Below, piece after piece: positions 20,461 through 28,414 of a DNA stretch of 28,414 nucleotides. Within the stretch, counting starts at the first letter, position 1, and every line of letters starts with the position of its first letter. The stretch is from JBBTTE01 sp038064375 (lineage in GTDB: Bacteria; Patescibacteriota; Saccharimonadia; Saccharimonadales; UBA4665). The notes under the pieces were generated by a model. It was given only the letters and a program-made list of their open reading frames with translations, was not told the DNA's origin and did not search any database. The position numbers and the translations under genes are program-made. Location of the stretch: assembly GCA_038064375.1 (NCBI GenBank), contig JBBTTF010000006.1, forward strand, positions 1 to 28,414, in the 5' to 3' direction.

Positions 20461-23400
20461 TGGTGGCCTGACGGGTGTTAACCTGTCCAGTCATCCTGAT
20501 ATCGCCACCAAAGCTGGCTATGCCGCTAACAGTTAGGCTGCCGACCGAGGCAGAGCCTGTTACGGTCAAGCTACCGGTAGTTGTAGAGCCGGTAACAGTT
20601 AGACTGCCGGTCGTAGTAGAGCCGGTGACGGTCAGATCGCCGCCGACGCCCAAAGTGCCACTTATATTTGCCGTCTGTACGGTCAGGTTAGTAATGTTAG
20701 CTGTGCCGCTAACTGATAGGTCGCCAGTAACGGTTAGGGTGCCGTTAACATTCAAGGAGGCGAAGTTACTATCACCGGTGATGTCTAGGTTGCCTTGTAG
20801 GGCTGTGTTGCCGTTGACTGTTAAGGCGCCGTCTACTGTGTGATCGCCTTGTAGAAGACCGCTACCTGCGTTTGGATCATCAAAGCCTGTGCCAAGCTGA
20901 ACTATAACCTGAGCATCCTGCTGGGTTCCATCGTAGCCATTCATGGCCGTACCGATGATCTTGCCTGCCTTGGTTGCCTTCATAGCCACACCCGGGGTAG
21001 ATGATGAAGTCAGCGGATCACCAGCTTGGATAGGGCCATTCTCAAGGCTTACCTTGACCGGCACACGACCTGTTAGGGCTAGGATTACTGAGTGCCCGTC
21101 ATCTTGGCCAGCGACATCGTACGGGCTAGTTGAGACAACACCAATCATGTGCCGGTCATATGGAGAGTTTGAGATAGTTACCGCGTTACCGCTAGAGTCT
21201 ATACTTAGAATTTCTCCAGCCTGAGGCTCAACTGCACCCGCATAAGGAATCCACTCGGCAAAGTCAGCAGTGTCAGAGCCGTTGGCACCCTGAGCTGTAC
21301 CAGAGTTGAGACCAACGATGCGCCATGCACCGTTGATGTAAACTACCGTGTAGCTCTCGGTGACCGTGGTGTTTACGGTATTGGAGGCCGTGACTGTGCC
21401 AATGGTCGTACCATTAATCCGAGTCGTTACATCAACAGAGTTGCTTGTACAGCCACCATCTGTTGCCTTGGTGACAATGAAGGCATAGCTACCCTCAGTA
21501 TTGCTTAGGCCCGTAATGTTGAATATCTTATCCGAAGTATTACAATCACCGGTCGTGTCAGTTGACTGGTTGTAGTATGCTAAAGCTCCCGTAGTTATTG
21601 TTGAGGTCGTAGTGGAGTTACTGGTAGCAGTTGTAACGGTATCTCCGCCCCAAGTACCGCTAACATCAAGCGTGCGAGTTGGTGCCACTACGCCTAATCC
21701 AAGACGGTTGTTAACACCGTCCCAGTACATGTTGCCTGACAAGGCAGATACATTATCTATGCCGTACTCGGCAACGTTGGTACCAAGCTTTGTAACCACT
21801 AGACCCTTGATGTAGTGAGCGTTGTTACTGCCGCCTGTGCGAGCACCAAAACCAAAGTCCGTACCACTAAAGTCACGAGTGTATACATCTGAGTAAGTCA
21901 GCACAACTTCGCCGTCCCAACGAACGATAATCTTGTTGTAGTTAATGGAGATGTCGATATCATGGAAGTTGTTATCATCCATGCCAGCTCTGGCTACTGA
22001 AGTTAGCGGGTTAGCGCCTCCGCCGGTTCCACACTGGTTGCCGTCAGTGAAGCCACCATAGGTTATACCAATACAGTCATGGTACTCGCTGAAGTAGATG
22101 ATGTAACCTTTGGTCAGTCCAGAACCATACTCGGTGGTTGGTGTAGCATCAGCAAAGCTGTAGAACCACGTACCGTCAGCACCAGTACCGCCACCTGACT
22201 TGTACCTATACTGAATGCGCTCGAACGGCACCTGCGCAAAGTCCCAGTTAACAGAACCGCTTTGGCCGTTTGAGGCAGAAGTTAGTCGGACGCCATTGGT
22301 TGCGCCGTCGTAGGCAGCGTTACCAGACAAGGTAGCCTGTGGGTATGACTGTCCTGTGACGGTTGGGTTGTTAAGGCCATCCCAGTAGCCTAGGGCTGGT
22401 GAAGTTAGGGCAGCAGAGGCAGTTGATAGACCAATATTGCCTGATGCATCTAGACCAAGAATACCTGAGAAGATGGCTGACTGAGCTGAGGTTGAGTTGA
22501 TCTGAGAGAACCTCAAGCCCGAGGTGCCTGCAACGTTACTGTTGATGATCGTGGTCATGGAACTGTTAAGGCCGTTTGTAGTCGTGTCTACACTAAGGGC
22601 GGCTACACTAGAGGTGTTCTGTACGGCGAAGGCGGCGCTTGAGTTGGTGCTATTCCTAACAACCACACCTGTTGTTGAGCTGCCAGTAGCAGTTAGCGTT
22701 ATGCCGCCAGCAGCTGTTCCACCTTGGATAAGAGTACTTGATGTAGTGTTGAGTGAACCAAGCTGTACGGTCTGTACGGCTGCGCCGGTACCGATCTTAA
22801 TGCCGTGGGCAGTAGCACCGTTACCAATAAGAATTGCGTTAGCGTTAGTACCGGCTTCTAGAGTTAGTGTAGAGCCAGCGTTAGTTCCACCGATTAGGAT
22901 ATCGTTGTCGCCAGTGTTGCTAGAGCCGATTTGGATGCCGTGGGCGGTGGTGCCATTGCCGATTTGGATTGCATTGGTGGCTGTTCCACCTTCGATACTG
23001 ATAGTAGAACCAGTGTTAGTTCCGCCAATTAGAATGTCATTGTCGCCGGTGTTGCTGGAGCCGATCCTAATACTGTGAGCGGTGGTGCCGTTGCCGATTG
23101 CGATGGCTCCGGCTGCGGTGCCGGCTTCTAGAGTAAGTGTTGAGCTGGCGTTGGTAGAGCCTATGTTTACAGTCTGTGCAGCACCTGTGCTTGTACCGAT
23201 ATTAACAGTGCCGGCTAGAGCTACGGCAGCAGTAGGGCCAATGTTGACGATTGGTGCAGCTGTTGTTGTGTCTATGGCAAGTAGGTTATTGCCAGCGACG
23301 TTCTGGACTTGGAAAGCAACAGTGCTGTTTGTGCCGTTCTTAAATAGCGCTGTGCCGCCGATATTAATATCAGCACCGACTGATACACTTTGTGCAAACA

Positions 23401-26400
23401 TTGCCGAACCGGCCACCTGCAATAGGCCGACTATGTTAGTGTTACCTGCTGTTAGTTCGCCGCCTGAGCCAATCTCACCATCGGCAAGGTTAGATCCGCC
23501 TAGTCCTACTAGGTCTAGGGCGCCACCAACCTGAATACGCTGGGTAGAGGTGTAGTACACGTCGCCCCTAGCAACACCGCCAGTGTCTAAGCCACCAAAA
23601 GTATAGATATATCCGTTGGCTACAACACCTGAGAAGAAGCCTCTGCCTGCTGGCAAAGTTGTTGCGCCAGTATTCCATGCGCCTATTGTGCCATTAGAGT
23701 TAAGCCTTGCGTAGTAGATAGAAGTGCTGGCACCACCACCATTCCCACCACCGATCGCATATACATAACCGTTGGCTACGACCGTTGCCTGTCCAAACAA
23801 GGCAGTGCCCAGCCCTGTTGTGGCCTGCCAAGCACTAAGAGAACCGTCGGCGTTGACTTTAGCATATTGGACACTAGTTAGAGGAGTAAGTGCAGGGTTT
23901 TCTCCACCAATTACATATACATAGCCGTTAGCCGTGACAGAAGTATGGGCATCTCTAGTGCCTGTGAACGCATTAGCTGTCTGCCAACTACCGACTGTGC
24001 CGTCGGCGTTGAGTTTGGCGTAGTAGACAGTGTTTCGGAAAGTACCAGTCTCGTCTTTACCGCCCAGAACATAGACGTAGCCGTTAGCTACTACTGAAGT
24101 CGGCAGGTGTCTGAACCCTGGGAAATCAGTTGTCTGGTTCCAGCCACCGAGAGTACCGTCGGCGTTGAGTTTGGCGTAGTAGACATCATTTAGATAAGAA
24201 CCATTATATCCGCCCAGCACGTAGACGTAGCCGTTAGCTACTACACTAGCGTGGTCGCCTATTGCTATAGGTAGATTAGTAGTAGAGGCCCAAGTACCGA
24301 CACTACCGTCAGCGTTAAGCTTGGCGTAGTAGGAAGTATCCTTGGCAGAGACAGTATCCCAACCACCTATTACATATACATAGCCGTTAGCTGTAACCGT
24401 TGGGTGGTAAGCTCTAACGTTTGCCCCCAAAGAAGTAGTAGAGGCCCAAGTACTTAGTTCGCCTGAGTTATTCCCACCGATGGTAATCTTGTTGTTGGTG
24501 GTGTCGACGTTGAAGAGTGAGTCGCCAGCGGCGTTCTGGATCTGGAAGGCGGCAGTTCCATTGTTGGTGTTCTTTACGAGCACCTGAGTGTTAGCGCTGC
24601 CGCTTGTTGCATTGCCTGTCAGAGTAATAGCACCAGTACCCGTTCCACCCTGAATGAGTGTACTTGATGTAGTGTTGAGTGAACCAAGCTGTACAGTCTG
24701 TACGGCTGCGCCGGTACCGATCTTAATGCCATGAGCAGTGGCGCCGTTGCCGATCAGAATAGCGTTAGCGTTAGTGCCAGCTTCTAGAGTTAGTGTGGAA
24801 CCGGCGTTAGTACCGCCAATTAGGATGTCATTGTCGCCAGTGGCGTTGGAACCGATTTGGATGCCGTGGGCGGTGGTGCCGTTACCGATTTGAATGGCGT
24901 TGGTAGCGGTGCCGCCTTCTAGAGTTAGTATGGAGCCGCTGTGGATTCCACCGATTAGTACAGCATTGGCGGCTGTGCCATTAGAGCCGATTTGGATGCC
25001 GTGGGCGGTGGTGCCATTGCCAATCTGGATTGCACCTGCGGCTGTTCCGCCTTCGATGTTAACCGTGGAGCCGCTGTTGGAGCTACCAAATAGGATATCG
25101 TTGTCTCCGCTGGCGTTAGAGCCAATCTGGATGCCGTGAGCTGTGCCGCCGTTACCGATTTGAATGGCGTTGGTGGCCGTGCCGCCTTCGAGAGTTAGCG
25201 TAGAGCTGGCGTTAGTTGAGCCCAGTGCTATTAGGTCTGCACCCGTGTTGTTGGCGCCGATGTTAATTGTGGTTGTCTTGGCTACTGTATCGTTACCAAT
25301 GTTTAAGTTGCCGGTCCCAGCTTGTAGGGTTAGGGCGCTAGTGCTGTTTGTGGAGCCGATTGTAACACTCTGTATGGCGGCACCAGTTGCCAGTTGTATT
25401 GTGTGGGCGGTAGCGCCATTAAATAGGTTGGTAGTGCCCGTGCCAGCTTCGGCAGTAAAGGTAGAGCTAGCGTTGGCGGAACCGATTGAGATAACCTGAG
25501 CAGCTGTTGCATTGGTACCAATCTGGATACCGTGGGCGGTGGCGCCGTTGCCGATCTGGATGGCGCCTGCGGCTGTTCCGCCCTCAATTGTGACGGTTGA
25601 TCCACTATTGGCACCGCCTAGTAGGATATCGTTGTCACCAGTGGCGTTAGATCCGATTTGAATACCGTGGGCGGTGTTGCCGTTACCGATTTGTAACAGG
25701 CCGGCGTTACCAGATTCGATTGTAATGGCGTTAGCAGCTCCGGAGGCACTACCTATTGATACAGTTTGCGTGTTAGAACAGCAGGCCGTGCTGTCAGCAA
25801 TGTGAACTGTTGAATTAATAGCTGTGGCACCAGTTGCTCCAATGTTTATTGCGCCAGTGGCACCGCCTTGAATGTTAGTGGTTGAGGTCGTATTAGTTGA
25901 ACCGATCGTAACTGTCTGGACTGCAGCTCCAGTACCAATCTGGATGCCGTGAACGGTGGCACCGTTGCCGATCTGGATAGCGTTGGCGGCTGTTCCTGCT
26001 TCGATATTTACACTGGTAGATGTATTAGAGCTAGATCCGATGTTAAGGGCTTGTCCGGCAGCGCCTTGGATGGTGGCTGCGCCGGCTGTACCAAAGGTCA
26101 AAGTGTTAGCGTTGAAGGTGTTGGTGTTGTAGGTGCTAGCGGCTGTGATGGCGCCGGCGTTAGTTACCAAGAAGTTGGTGCTATTAATTAGGTTGGTGTA
26201 TGTCCCTGTTAGGTTGATTGCATTAGTGGCAGTACCAGCGCCGCTCTTAGCGATCAACAGACCGTTGGTGATTGTACCTGCAGTGTTAGTCAGGTTGATA
26301 TTTGCTCCATCGCCTGTTGTGCTGCTTGTGACGTTTAGGGCTGTAGCTGCACCACCTTGGACGATGTTGACTGCAGTAGCTGCGGTACCGCTGGTACCGT

Positions 26401-28414
26401 TAACTGTTAGGCCTACTACGCTGTTGGCGGTTGGGGTAACTGTGTTGGCTGCAGTGCTGGTTGGTACTTGTTGTAGGTAGCTACCGCTTACTGGAGCTGC
26501 TTGGTAGCCAGTACAGACAGAGCCGGTTGAACAGATGGTACCATTCTCAGCTGGCAGGTTAAGGGTGTAGGCAGTTGAACTTGGGTTGTTTGGTACTAGG
26601 GAGATGCTGCCCGAGCCGCTGGCTGAGTTGAATAGTAGCTTACCTGTTAGGGTTGAGGCCTTACCTAGAGCTACTTGGTTAGAGCTGGTGTCGACTGATA
26701 GGACTGTATTGGTGGAAGTATTTTGAACTTGGAATGTGCCGACGTCGCTGTTTATTGCACGCACTACATTGGTATTGGAGGAGAGCTGCTGCTGGATACC
26801 GCTACTTCGGAAAGTAGCCAGACCTGCGTTACCAAGAGTTATGTCGCCTGCAGCGGTGGCTGTGGCACCGATGTAGATGTGCTGTCCAGCTGCTGAACTA
26901 CTACCTATCCAGATACCGTTAAGGGTAGCCGACGAATTAGTACCGATATTTATATCGCCGCTGCCGTTGTTGTCGATATTAAGGGCTGTGTTGGTGCCGC
27001 CCGCCGCAATGGTTAGAGCGCCGTTAGAAGTCAGGTTAGTGCTGGTACCAAGGCTAACTGTGCCACTGCCAGCTTGTAGCGTCAGGTTACCTGCTGTAGT
27101 ACTAATTGTGCTGGCGGCATTACCAGTAATGTTGAGTGCTTGGCTGGCAGCTGATTGAATTGTAGCTGTGCTGGCTGCGCCAAATTGTAGGGCTGAGCTT
27201 GTGAAGGTGTTGGAGTTGTAAGTGCCACCAGCAGTTATGTTGCCAGTGTTGCCCACGGTGAAGGCAGCTCCTGCGTTAATAATACTAGTGTAAGTGCCGC
27301 TTATTAGAATGGCGTTAGTTGCAGTGCCTGAGCTATTTGTCAGCTGGATCAGGTTACTGGTTGTGCCGCCAGCACCAGATCGGTTTATTAATAGGCCTGC
27401 GCTTACGGTGCCACTAGTATTGTTTACATTAATTTGCTGAACATTACCTGAAGTGCCACTGTTGTTAATTGTTAGAGCGCCTGTTGCGCCTGCTTGGTTA
27501 ATTACGACTGCAGTAGCTGCGGTACCGCTGGTACCGTTAACTGTTAGGCCTACTACGCTGTTGGCGGTTGGGGTAACTGTGTTGGCTGCAGTGCTGGTTG
27601 GTACTTGTTGTAGGTAGCTACCGCTTACTGGAGCTGCTTGGTAGCCAGTACAGACAGAGTTGTCAGTACAGATGTTAGCGTTAGCTGTGATGGCTGGGAT
27701 ACTTAGAGTGAAGTTACCAGCGTTAGGTGTAGTAGGACCAGCTACTGTTAGGGTACCGGCTCCGCCGCTACCACGGAAGACTATGCCACCAGTAGCACTG
27801 CTGCTAGTGCCTAGTGTTAGGCCGTTGGCTGCAGTAGCAGTTAGAGTAGTTCCCTGTAGTCCGGCTGCACAAGCTAGTGCACCAGTGCTGTTAGTGACAG
27901 TACAACCTGTTGAGCCTGATCCACCACCTAGTAGAATGTCACCTGTGCTGGTGGCACCTAGGCTGATGGTGCCAGCACCGTTGGCGTCTACTGTTAGAGA
28001 GCCAGTACCACTAATGGCTGTGCCGGATACGTTAAGGTTGTTGACTGCTGTGCCTGTTAGGGTACCGCCAGATACTGTACCGCCACTTAGAGTACCGCCA
28101 CTTATGGTAGCGGTGTTGATGGTGCTACCTGTAGTTACTGCACCAGCGTTAGTTACGTTGAAGGCTGCACCACCGTTAATTAGGTTGGTGTAGGTACCAG
28201 ACAGTAGTATGCCGTTAGTTACTGTGCCTGCAGTGTTAGTTAGGTTTAGAAGGCTGGTGGTAGTACCGCCTGCACCGTTCCTAGTGATGGCTAGACCAGC
28301 TGTTTGGGTGCCTGCAGTGTTTGTTAGGTTGATGTTCTGGCCGTTACCAGTACTGCTGCTAGTTAGGTTAAGAGCTGTAGCTGCACCACCTTGGACGATG
28401 TTGACTGCAGTAGC
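20081..28414 (-). CDS. Second giant modular surface fibre, 5' part outside the window (2,777 residues visible)
   Basis: The frame is open from the right edge of the window (first full codon at 28414-28412) to TAG at 20083-20081. An ATG at 27256 is internal, since the same repeat protein reads through for 386 codons before it. Visible order: strand repeats with Cys-pair borders (ICTDNSVCTGY, ICSTGSVCTGY); repeats of about 45 residues with IQIGNGTTAHGIQIGS; a six-blade kelch propeller (23535-24465); three more repeats of the same kind; a concanavalin-A-like domain (about 21770-22400); a tail-fibre motif (NMYWDGVNNRLGLGVVAP); a beta domain with a Cys pair; a domain with ADFAEWIP and GRVPVKVSLENGPI; 11-residue tandem repeats; and a final barrel-like domain. 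It is probably a cell-surface adhesive fibre like its neighbour. Whether it has the same N-terminal anchor cannot be seen here. Confidence 0.9.
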   Translation of the reverse strand, partial: ATAVNIVQGGAATALNLTSSSTGNGQNINLTNTAGTQTAGLAITRNGAGGTTTSLLNLTNTAGTVTNGILLSGTYTNLINGGAAFNVTNAGAVTTGSTINTATISGGTLSGGTVSGGTLTGTAVNNLNVSGTAISGTGSLTVDANGAGTISLGATSTGDILLGGGSGSTGCTVTNSTGALACAAGLQGTTLTATAANGLTLGTSSSATGGIVFRGSGGAGTLTVAGPTTPNAGNFTLSIPAITANANICTDNSVCTGYQAAPVSGSYLQQVPTSTAANTVTPTANSVVGLTVNGTSGTAATAVVINQAGATGALTINNSGTSGNVQQINVNNTSGTVSAGLLINRSGAGGTTSNLIQLTNSSGTATNAILISGTYTSIINAGAAFTVGNTGNITAGGTYNSNTFTSSALQFGAASTATIQSAASQALNITGNAASTISTTAGNLTLQAGSGTVSLGTSTNLTSNGALTIAAGGTNTALNIDNNGSGDINIGTNSSATLNGIWIGSSSAAGQHIYIGATATAAGDITLGNAGLATFRSSGIQQQLSSNTNVVRAINSDVGTFQVQNTSTNTVLSVDTSSNQVALGKASTLTGKLLFNSASGSGSISLVPNNPSSTAYTLNLPAENGTICSTGSVCTGYQAAPVSGSYLQQVPTSTAANTVTPTANSVVGLTVNGTSGTAATAVNIVQGGAATALNVTSSTTGDGANINLTNTAGTITNGLLIAKSGAGTATNAINLTGTYTNLINSTNFLVTNAGAITAASTYNTNTFNANTLTFGTAGAATIQGAAGQALNIGSSSNTSTSVNIEAGTAANAIQIGNGATVHGIQIGTGAAVQTVTIGSTNTTSTTNIQGGATGAINIGATGATAINSTVHIADSTACCSNTQTVSIGSASGAANAITIESGNAGLLQIGNGNTAHGIQIGSNATGDNDILLGGANSGSTVTIEGGTAAGAIQIGNGATAHGIQIGTNATAAQVISIGSANASSTFTAEAGTGTTNLFNGATAHTIQLATGAAIQSVTIGSTNSTSALTLQAGTGNLNIGNDTVAKTTTINIGANNTGADLIALGSTNASSTLTLEGGTATNAIQIGNGGTAHGIQIGSNASGDNDILFGSSNSGSTVNIEGGTAAGAIQIGNGTTAHGIQIGSNGTAANAVLIGGIHSGSILTLEGGTATNAIQIGNGTTAHGIQIGSNATGDNDILIGGTNAGSTLTLEAGTNANAILIGNGATAHGIKIGTGAAVQTVQLGSLNTTSSTLIQGGTGTGAITLTGNATSGSANTQVLVKNTNNGTAAFQIQNAAGDSLFNVDTTNNKITIGGNNSGELSTWASTTSLGANVRAYHPTVTANGYVYVIGGWDTVSAKDTSYYAKLNADGSVGTWASTTNLPIAIGDHASVVANGYVYVLGGYNGSYLNDVYYAKLNADGTLGGWNQTTDFPGFRHLPTSVVANGYVYVLGGKDETGTFRNTVYYAKLNADGTVGSWQTANAFTGTRDAHTSVTANGYVYVIGGENPALTPLTSVQYAKVNADGSLSAWQATTGLGTALFGQATVVANGYVYAIGGGNGGGASTSIYYARLNSNGTIGAWNTGATTLPAGRGFFSGVVANGYIYTFGGLDTGGVARGDVYYTSTQRIQVGGALDLVGLGGSNLADGEIGSGGELTAGNTNIVGLLQVAGSAMFAQSVSVGADINIGGTALFKNGTNSTVAFQVQNVAGNNLLAIDTTTAAPIVNIGPTAAVALAGTVNIGTSTGAAQTVNIGSTNASSTLTLEAGTAAGAIAIGNGTTAHSIRIGSSNTGDNDILIGGTNTGSTISIEGGTATNAIQIGNGTTAHGIQIGSSNTGDNDILIGGTNAGSTLTLEAGTNANAILIGNGATAHGIKIGTGAAVQTVQLGSLNTTSSTLIQGGTAAGGITLTATGSSTTGVVVRNSTNSSAAFAVQNTSSVAALSVDTTTNGLNSSMTTIINSNVAGTSGLRFSQINSTSAQSAIFSGILGLDASGNIGLSTASAALTSPALGYWDGLNNPTVTGQSYPQATLSGNAAYDGATNGVRLTSASNGQSGSVNWDFAQVPFERIQYRYKSGGGTGADGTWFYSFADATPTTEYGSGLTKGYIIYFSEYHDCIGITYGGFTDGNQCGTGGGANPLTSVARAGMDDNNFHDIDISINYNKIIVRWDGEVVLTYSDVYTRDFSGTDFGFGARTGGSNNAHYIKGLVVTKLGTNVAEYGIDNVSALSGNMYWDGVNNRLGLGVVAPTRTLDVSGTWGGDTVTTATSNSTTTSTITTGALAYYNQSTDTTGDCNTSDKIFNITGLSNTEGSYAFIVTKATDGGCTSNSVDVTTRINGTTIGTVTASNTVNTTVTESYTVVYINGAWRIVGLNSGTAQGANGSDTADFAEWIPYAGAVEPQAGEILSIDSSGNAVTISNSPYDRHMIGVVSTSPYDVAGQDDGHSVILALTGRVPVKVSLENGPIQAGDPLTSSSTPGVAMKATKAGKIIGTAMNGYDGTQQDAQVIVQLGTGFDDPNAGSGLLQGDHTVDGALTVNGNTALQGNLDITGDSNFASLNVNGTLTVTGDLSVSGTANITNLTVQTANISGTLGVGGDLTVTGSTTTGSLTVTGSTTTGSLTVTGSASVGSLTVSGIASFGGDIRMTGQVNTRQATIKTFKANKAITAGSVVILDDTDGHEGEITTTTNTSDTRVIGVAVTGGAIGDNIDVAISGWVQVRVDTTPDGLGNAPTPLKAGKLLSTSIGEGTVQTPASAATGSIIGKTTSQQDANNLVWILVSLQ
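20525..20641 (-). repeat. 33-bp tandem repeat (11-residue strand-turn unit)
   Basis: Units at 20525-20557, 20558-20590, 20591-20623 and a partial one at 20624-20641. They encode SLTVTGSTTTG-like units. They sit in a wider run of GxLTVxGxxxI strands between the two barrel-like domains, so this looks like an adjustable spacer. The middle two units are most alike, as expected from slippage or unequal crossing-over. Confidence 0.8.
20900..21265 (-). other. Barrel-like domain with ADFAEWIP entry motif
   Basis: TADFAEWIPYAGAVEPQAGE is followed by HMIGVVSTSPYDV, ILALTGRVPVKVSLENGPIQ, AGDPLTSSSTPGVAMKATKA and GKIIGTAMNGYDG. This block recurs near the C terminus of many candidate-phyla surface proteins as I know them and resembles phage tail or capsid-decoration barrels. 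D-A-E-x at the entry also resembles the start of tail-fibre autoproteolytic domains, but I see no catalytic set that would prove cleavage. Confidence 0.55.
21770..22400 (-). other. Concanavalin-A-like lectin domain
   Basis: About 210 residues starting near LGYWDGLNNPTVTG. Strands follow in lectin order: GVRLTSASNGQSGSVNWDF (entry strand), IQYRYKSGGGTGADGTWFYS (loop plus strand), GYIIYFSEYHD, NNFHDIDISINYNKIIVRWD (strand-turn-strand typical of L-type lectins and LamG), FGFGARTGGSNNAHYI and a last GLVVTKLG. Cys pair in HDCIGITYGG and GNQCGTGG. A carbohydrate ligand is likely from the fold but not shown. Confidence 0.6.
22700..23270 (-). repeat. About-45-residue repeats with IGNGTTAHGIQIG core, short block
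   Basis: Three units with AIAIGNGTTAHSIRIGS, AIQIGNGTTAHGIQIGS and AILIGNGATAHGIKIGT, followed by TVQLGSLNTTSSTLIQGG. At the DNA level the last unit is close to the last unit of the longer block at 24640-25990, so the two blocks have exchanged or copied sequence across the propeller that separates them. Confidence 0.75.
23535..24465 (-). other. Kelch beta-propeller, six blades, in the second fibre
   Basis: Six blades with cores ANGYVYVIGG, ANGYVYVLGG (twice), ANGYVYVIGG, ANGYVYAIGG and ANGYIYTFGG, each followed by YYAKLNADGTVGSW-type strands. It is bordered on its C-terminal side by IQVGGALDLVGLGGSN, as is the propeller at 2830-3765 of the other giant, to which its blades are closest. Confidence 0.85.
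24640..25990 (-). repeat. About-45-residue repeats with IGNGTTAHGIQIG core, long block
   Basis: Seven units keep the AHGIQIG or HGIKIG core and one has AHTIQLA instead. Units alternate TLEGGTATNAIQIGNG, TAHGIQIGSNATGDNDIL and IGGTNAGS segments. The His is kept almost throughout. Regular spacing of short hydrophobic strands and Gly turns suggests a beta-solenoid shaft. One odd STACCSNTQ segment with adjacent Cys lies near 25770-25800. Confidence 0.75.
26369..26522 (-). repeat. 154-bp exact repeat in the second giant gene, copy 1
   Basis: Matches 27506-27659 base for base (offset 1137). It encodes the block from TAATAV back to the Cys-pair border VCTGYQAAPVSGSYLQQVP and SVVGLTVNGTSG. The 40 bases before it on the plus strand (26341-26380) recur at 28375-28414, so a further copy begins at the window edge. 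Confidence 0.88.
27506..27659 (-). repeat. 154-bp exact repeat in the second giant gene, copy 2
   Basis: Second copy of 26369-26522. Together with the copy starting at 28375, spacing is about 1.0-1.1 kb. The shaft therefore seems to be built from units of about 350 residues, each opened by a Cys-pair border. Confidence 0.88.

Noticed and set aside
24640..25990. CRISPR-like regularly spaced repeats
   Set aside because: The repeats are diverged, in frame and coding. There are no identical short repeats with unique spacers and no cas gene.
20081..27256. ATG at 27256 as the start of the second giant protein
   Set aside because: The same frame and the same repeat pattern continue without a stop to the window edge, and there is no ribosome binding site or N-terminal signal at 27256.

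Overview
The window reads as bacterial chromosome from the candidate phyla radiation (Patescibacteria), most likely Saccharibacteria-like. This is an inference. It rests on the style of the two giant surface proteins (beta-strand repeats with AFQIQNA...L..VDT linkers, phage-tail-fibre repeat motifs, kelch blades), on the small single-pass protein at 1336-1878, and on a balanced base composition. No ribosomal or other marker gene is present to prove it. The standard bacterial code fits: TAA, TAG and TGA all appear as stops, and the roughly 8,600 codons of the two giant frames contain no in-frame TGA.

Layout from left to right. Positions 1-497 hold no convincing gene but a dense run of hairpins, a possible structured RNA. 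A secreted protein (498-1235, minus) and a single-pass membrane protein (1336-1878, plus) diverge from a 100-base region with back-to-back promoters. The membrane-protein gene ends tail to tail, with overlapping stop codons, against a 17.5-kb minus-strand gene (1875-19334) for a 5,819-residue membrane-anchored fibre. Upstream of that is a 550-base spacer with direct-repeat pairs and the giant gene's promoter. Next come two tiny minus-strand ORFs (43 and 16 codons) linked by an ATGA overlap. They lie directly behind a second giant minus-strand fibre gene (20081-28414), whose 5' part is beyond the window.

The giant products look like modular adhesive fibres. Long stretches of phage-tail-fibre-type beta repeats act as shaft. 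Inserted in the shaft are likely binding modules: three six-blade kelch propellers, one seven-blade LVIVD propeller, seven jelly-roll (CBM-like) units, a fibronectin-type-III-like domain and a concanavalin-A-like lectin domain. The first giant is tethered by an N-terminal transmembrane helix and ends in a small beta-sandwich head. The second ends in two barrel-like domains resembling phage decoration or tail domains. Attachment of an epibiont to a host cell is the most natural role, but this is inference.

The most unusual points are: two jelly-roll units each apparently inserted inside another at the same place; a 527-bp exact internal duplication; a patch of about 130 bp shared between the two giant genes; the coupled micro-ORFs missed by length cut-offs; and the hairpin-dense region at the left edge.
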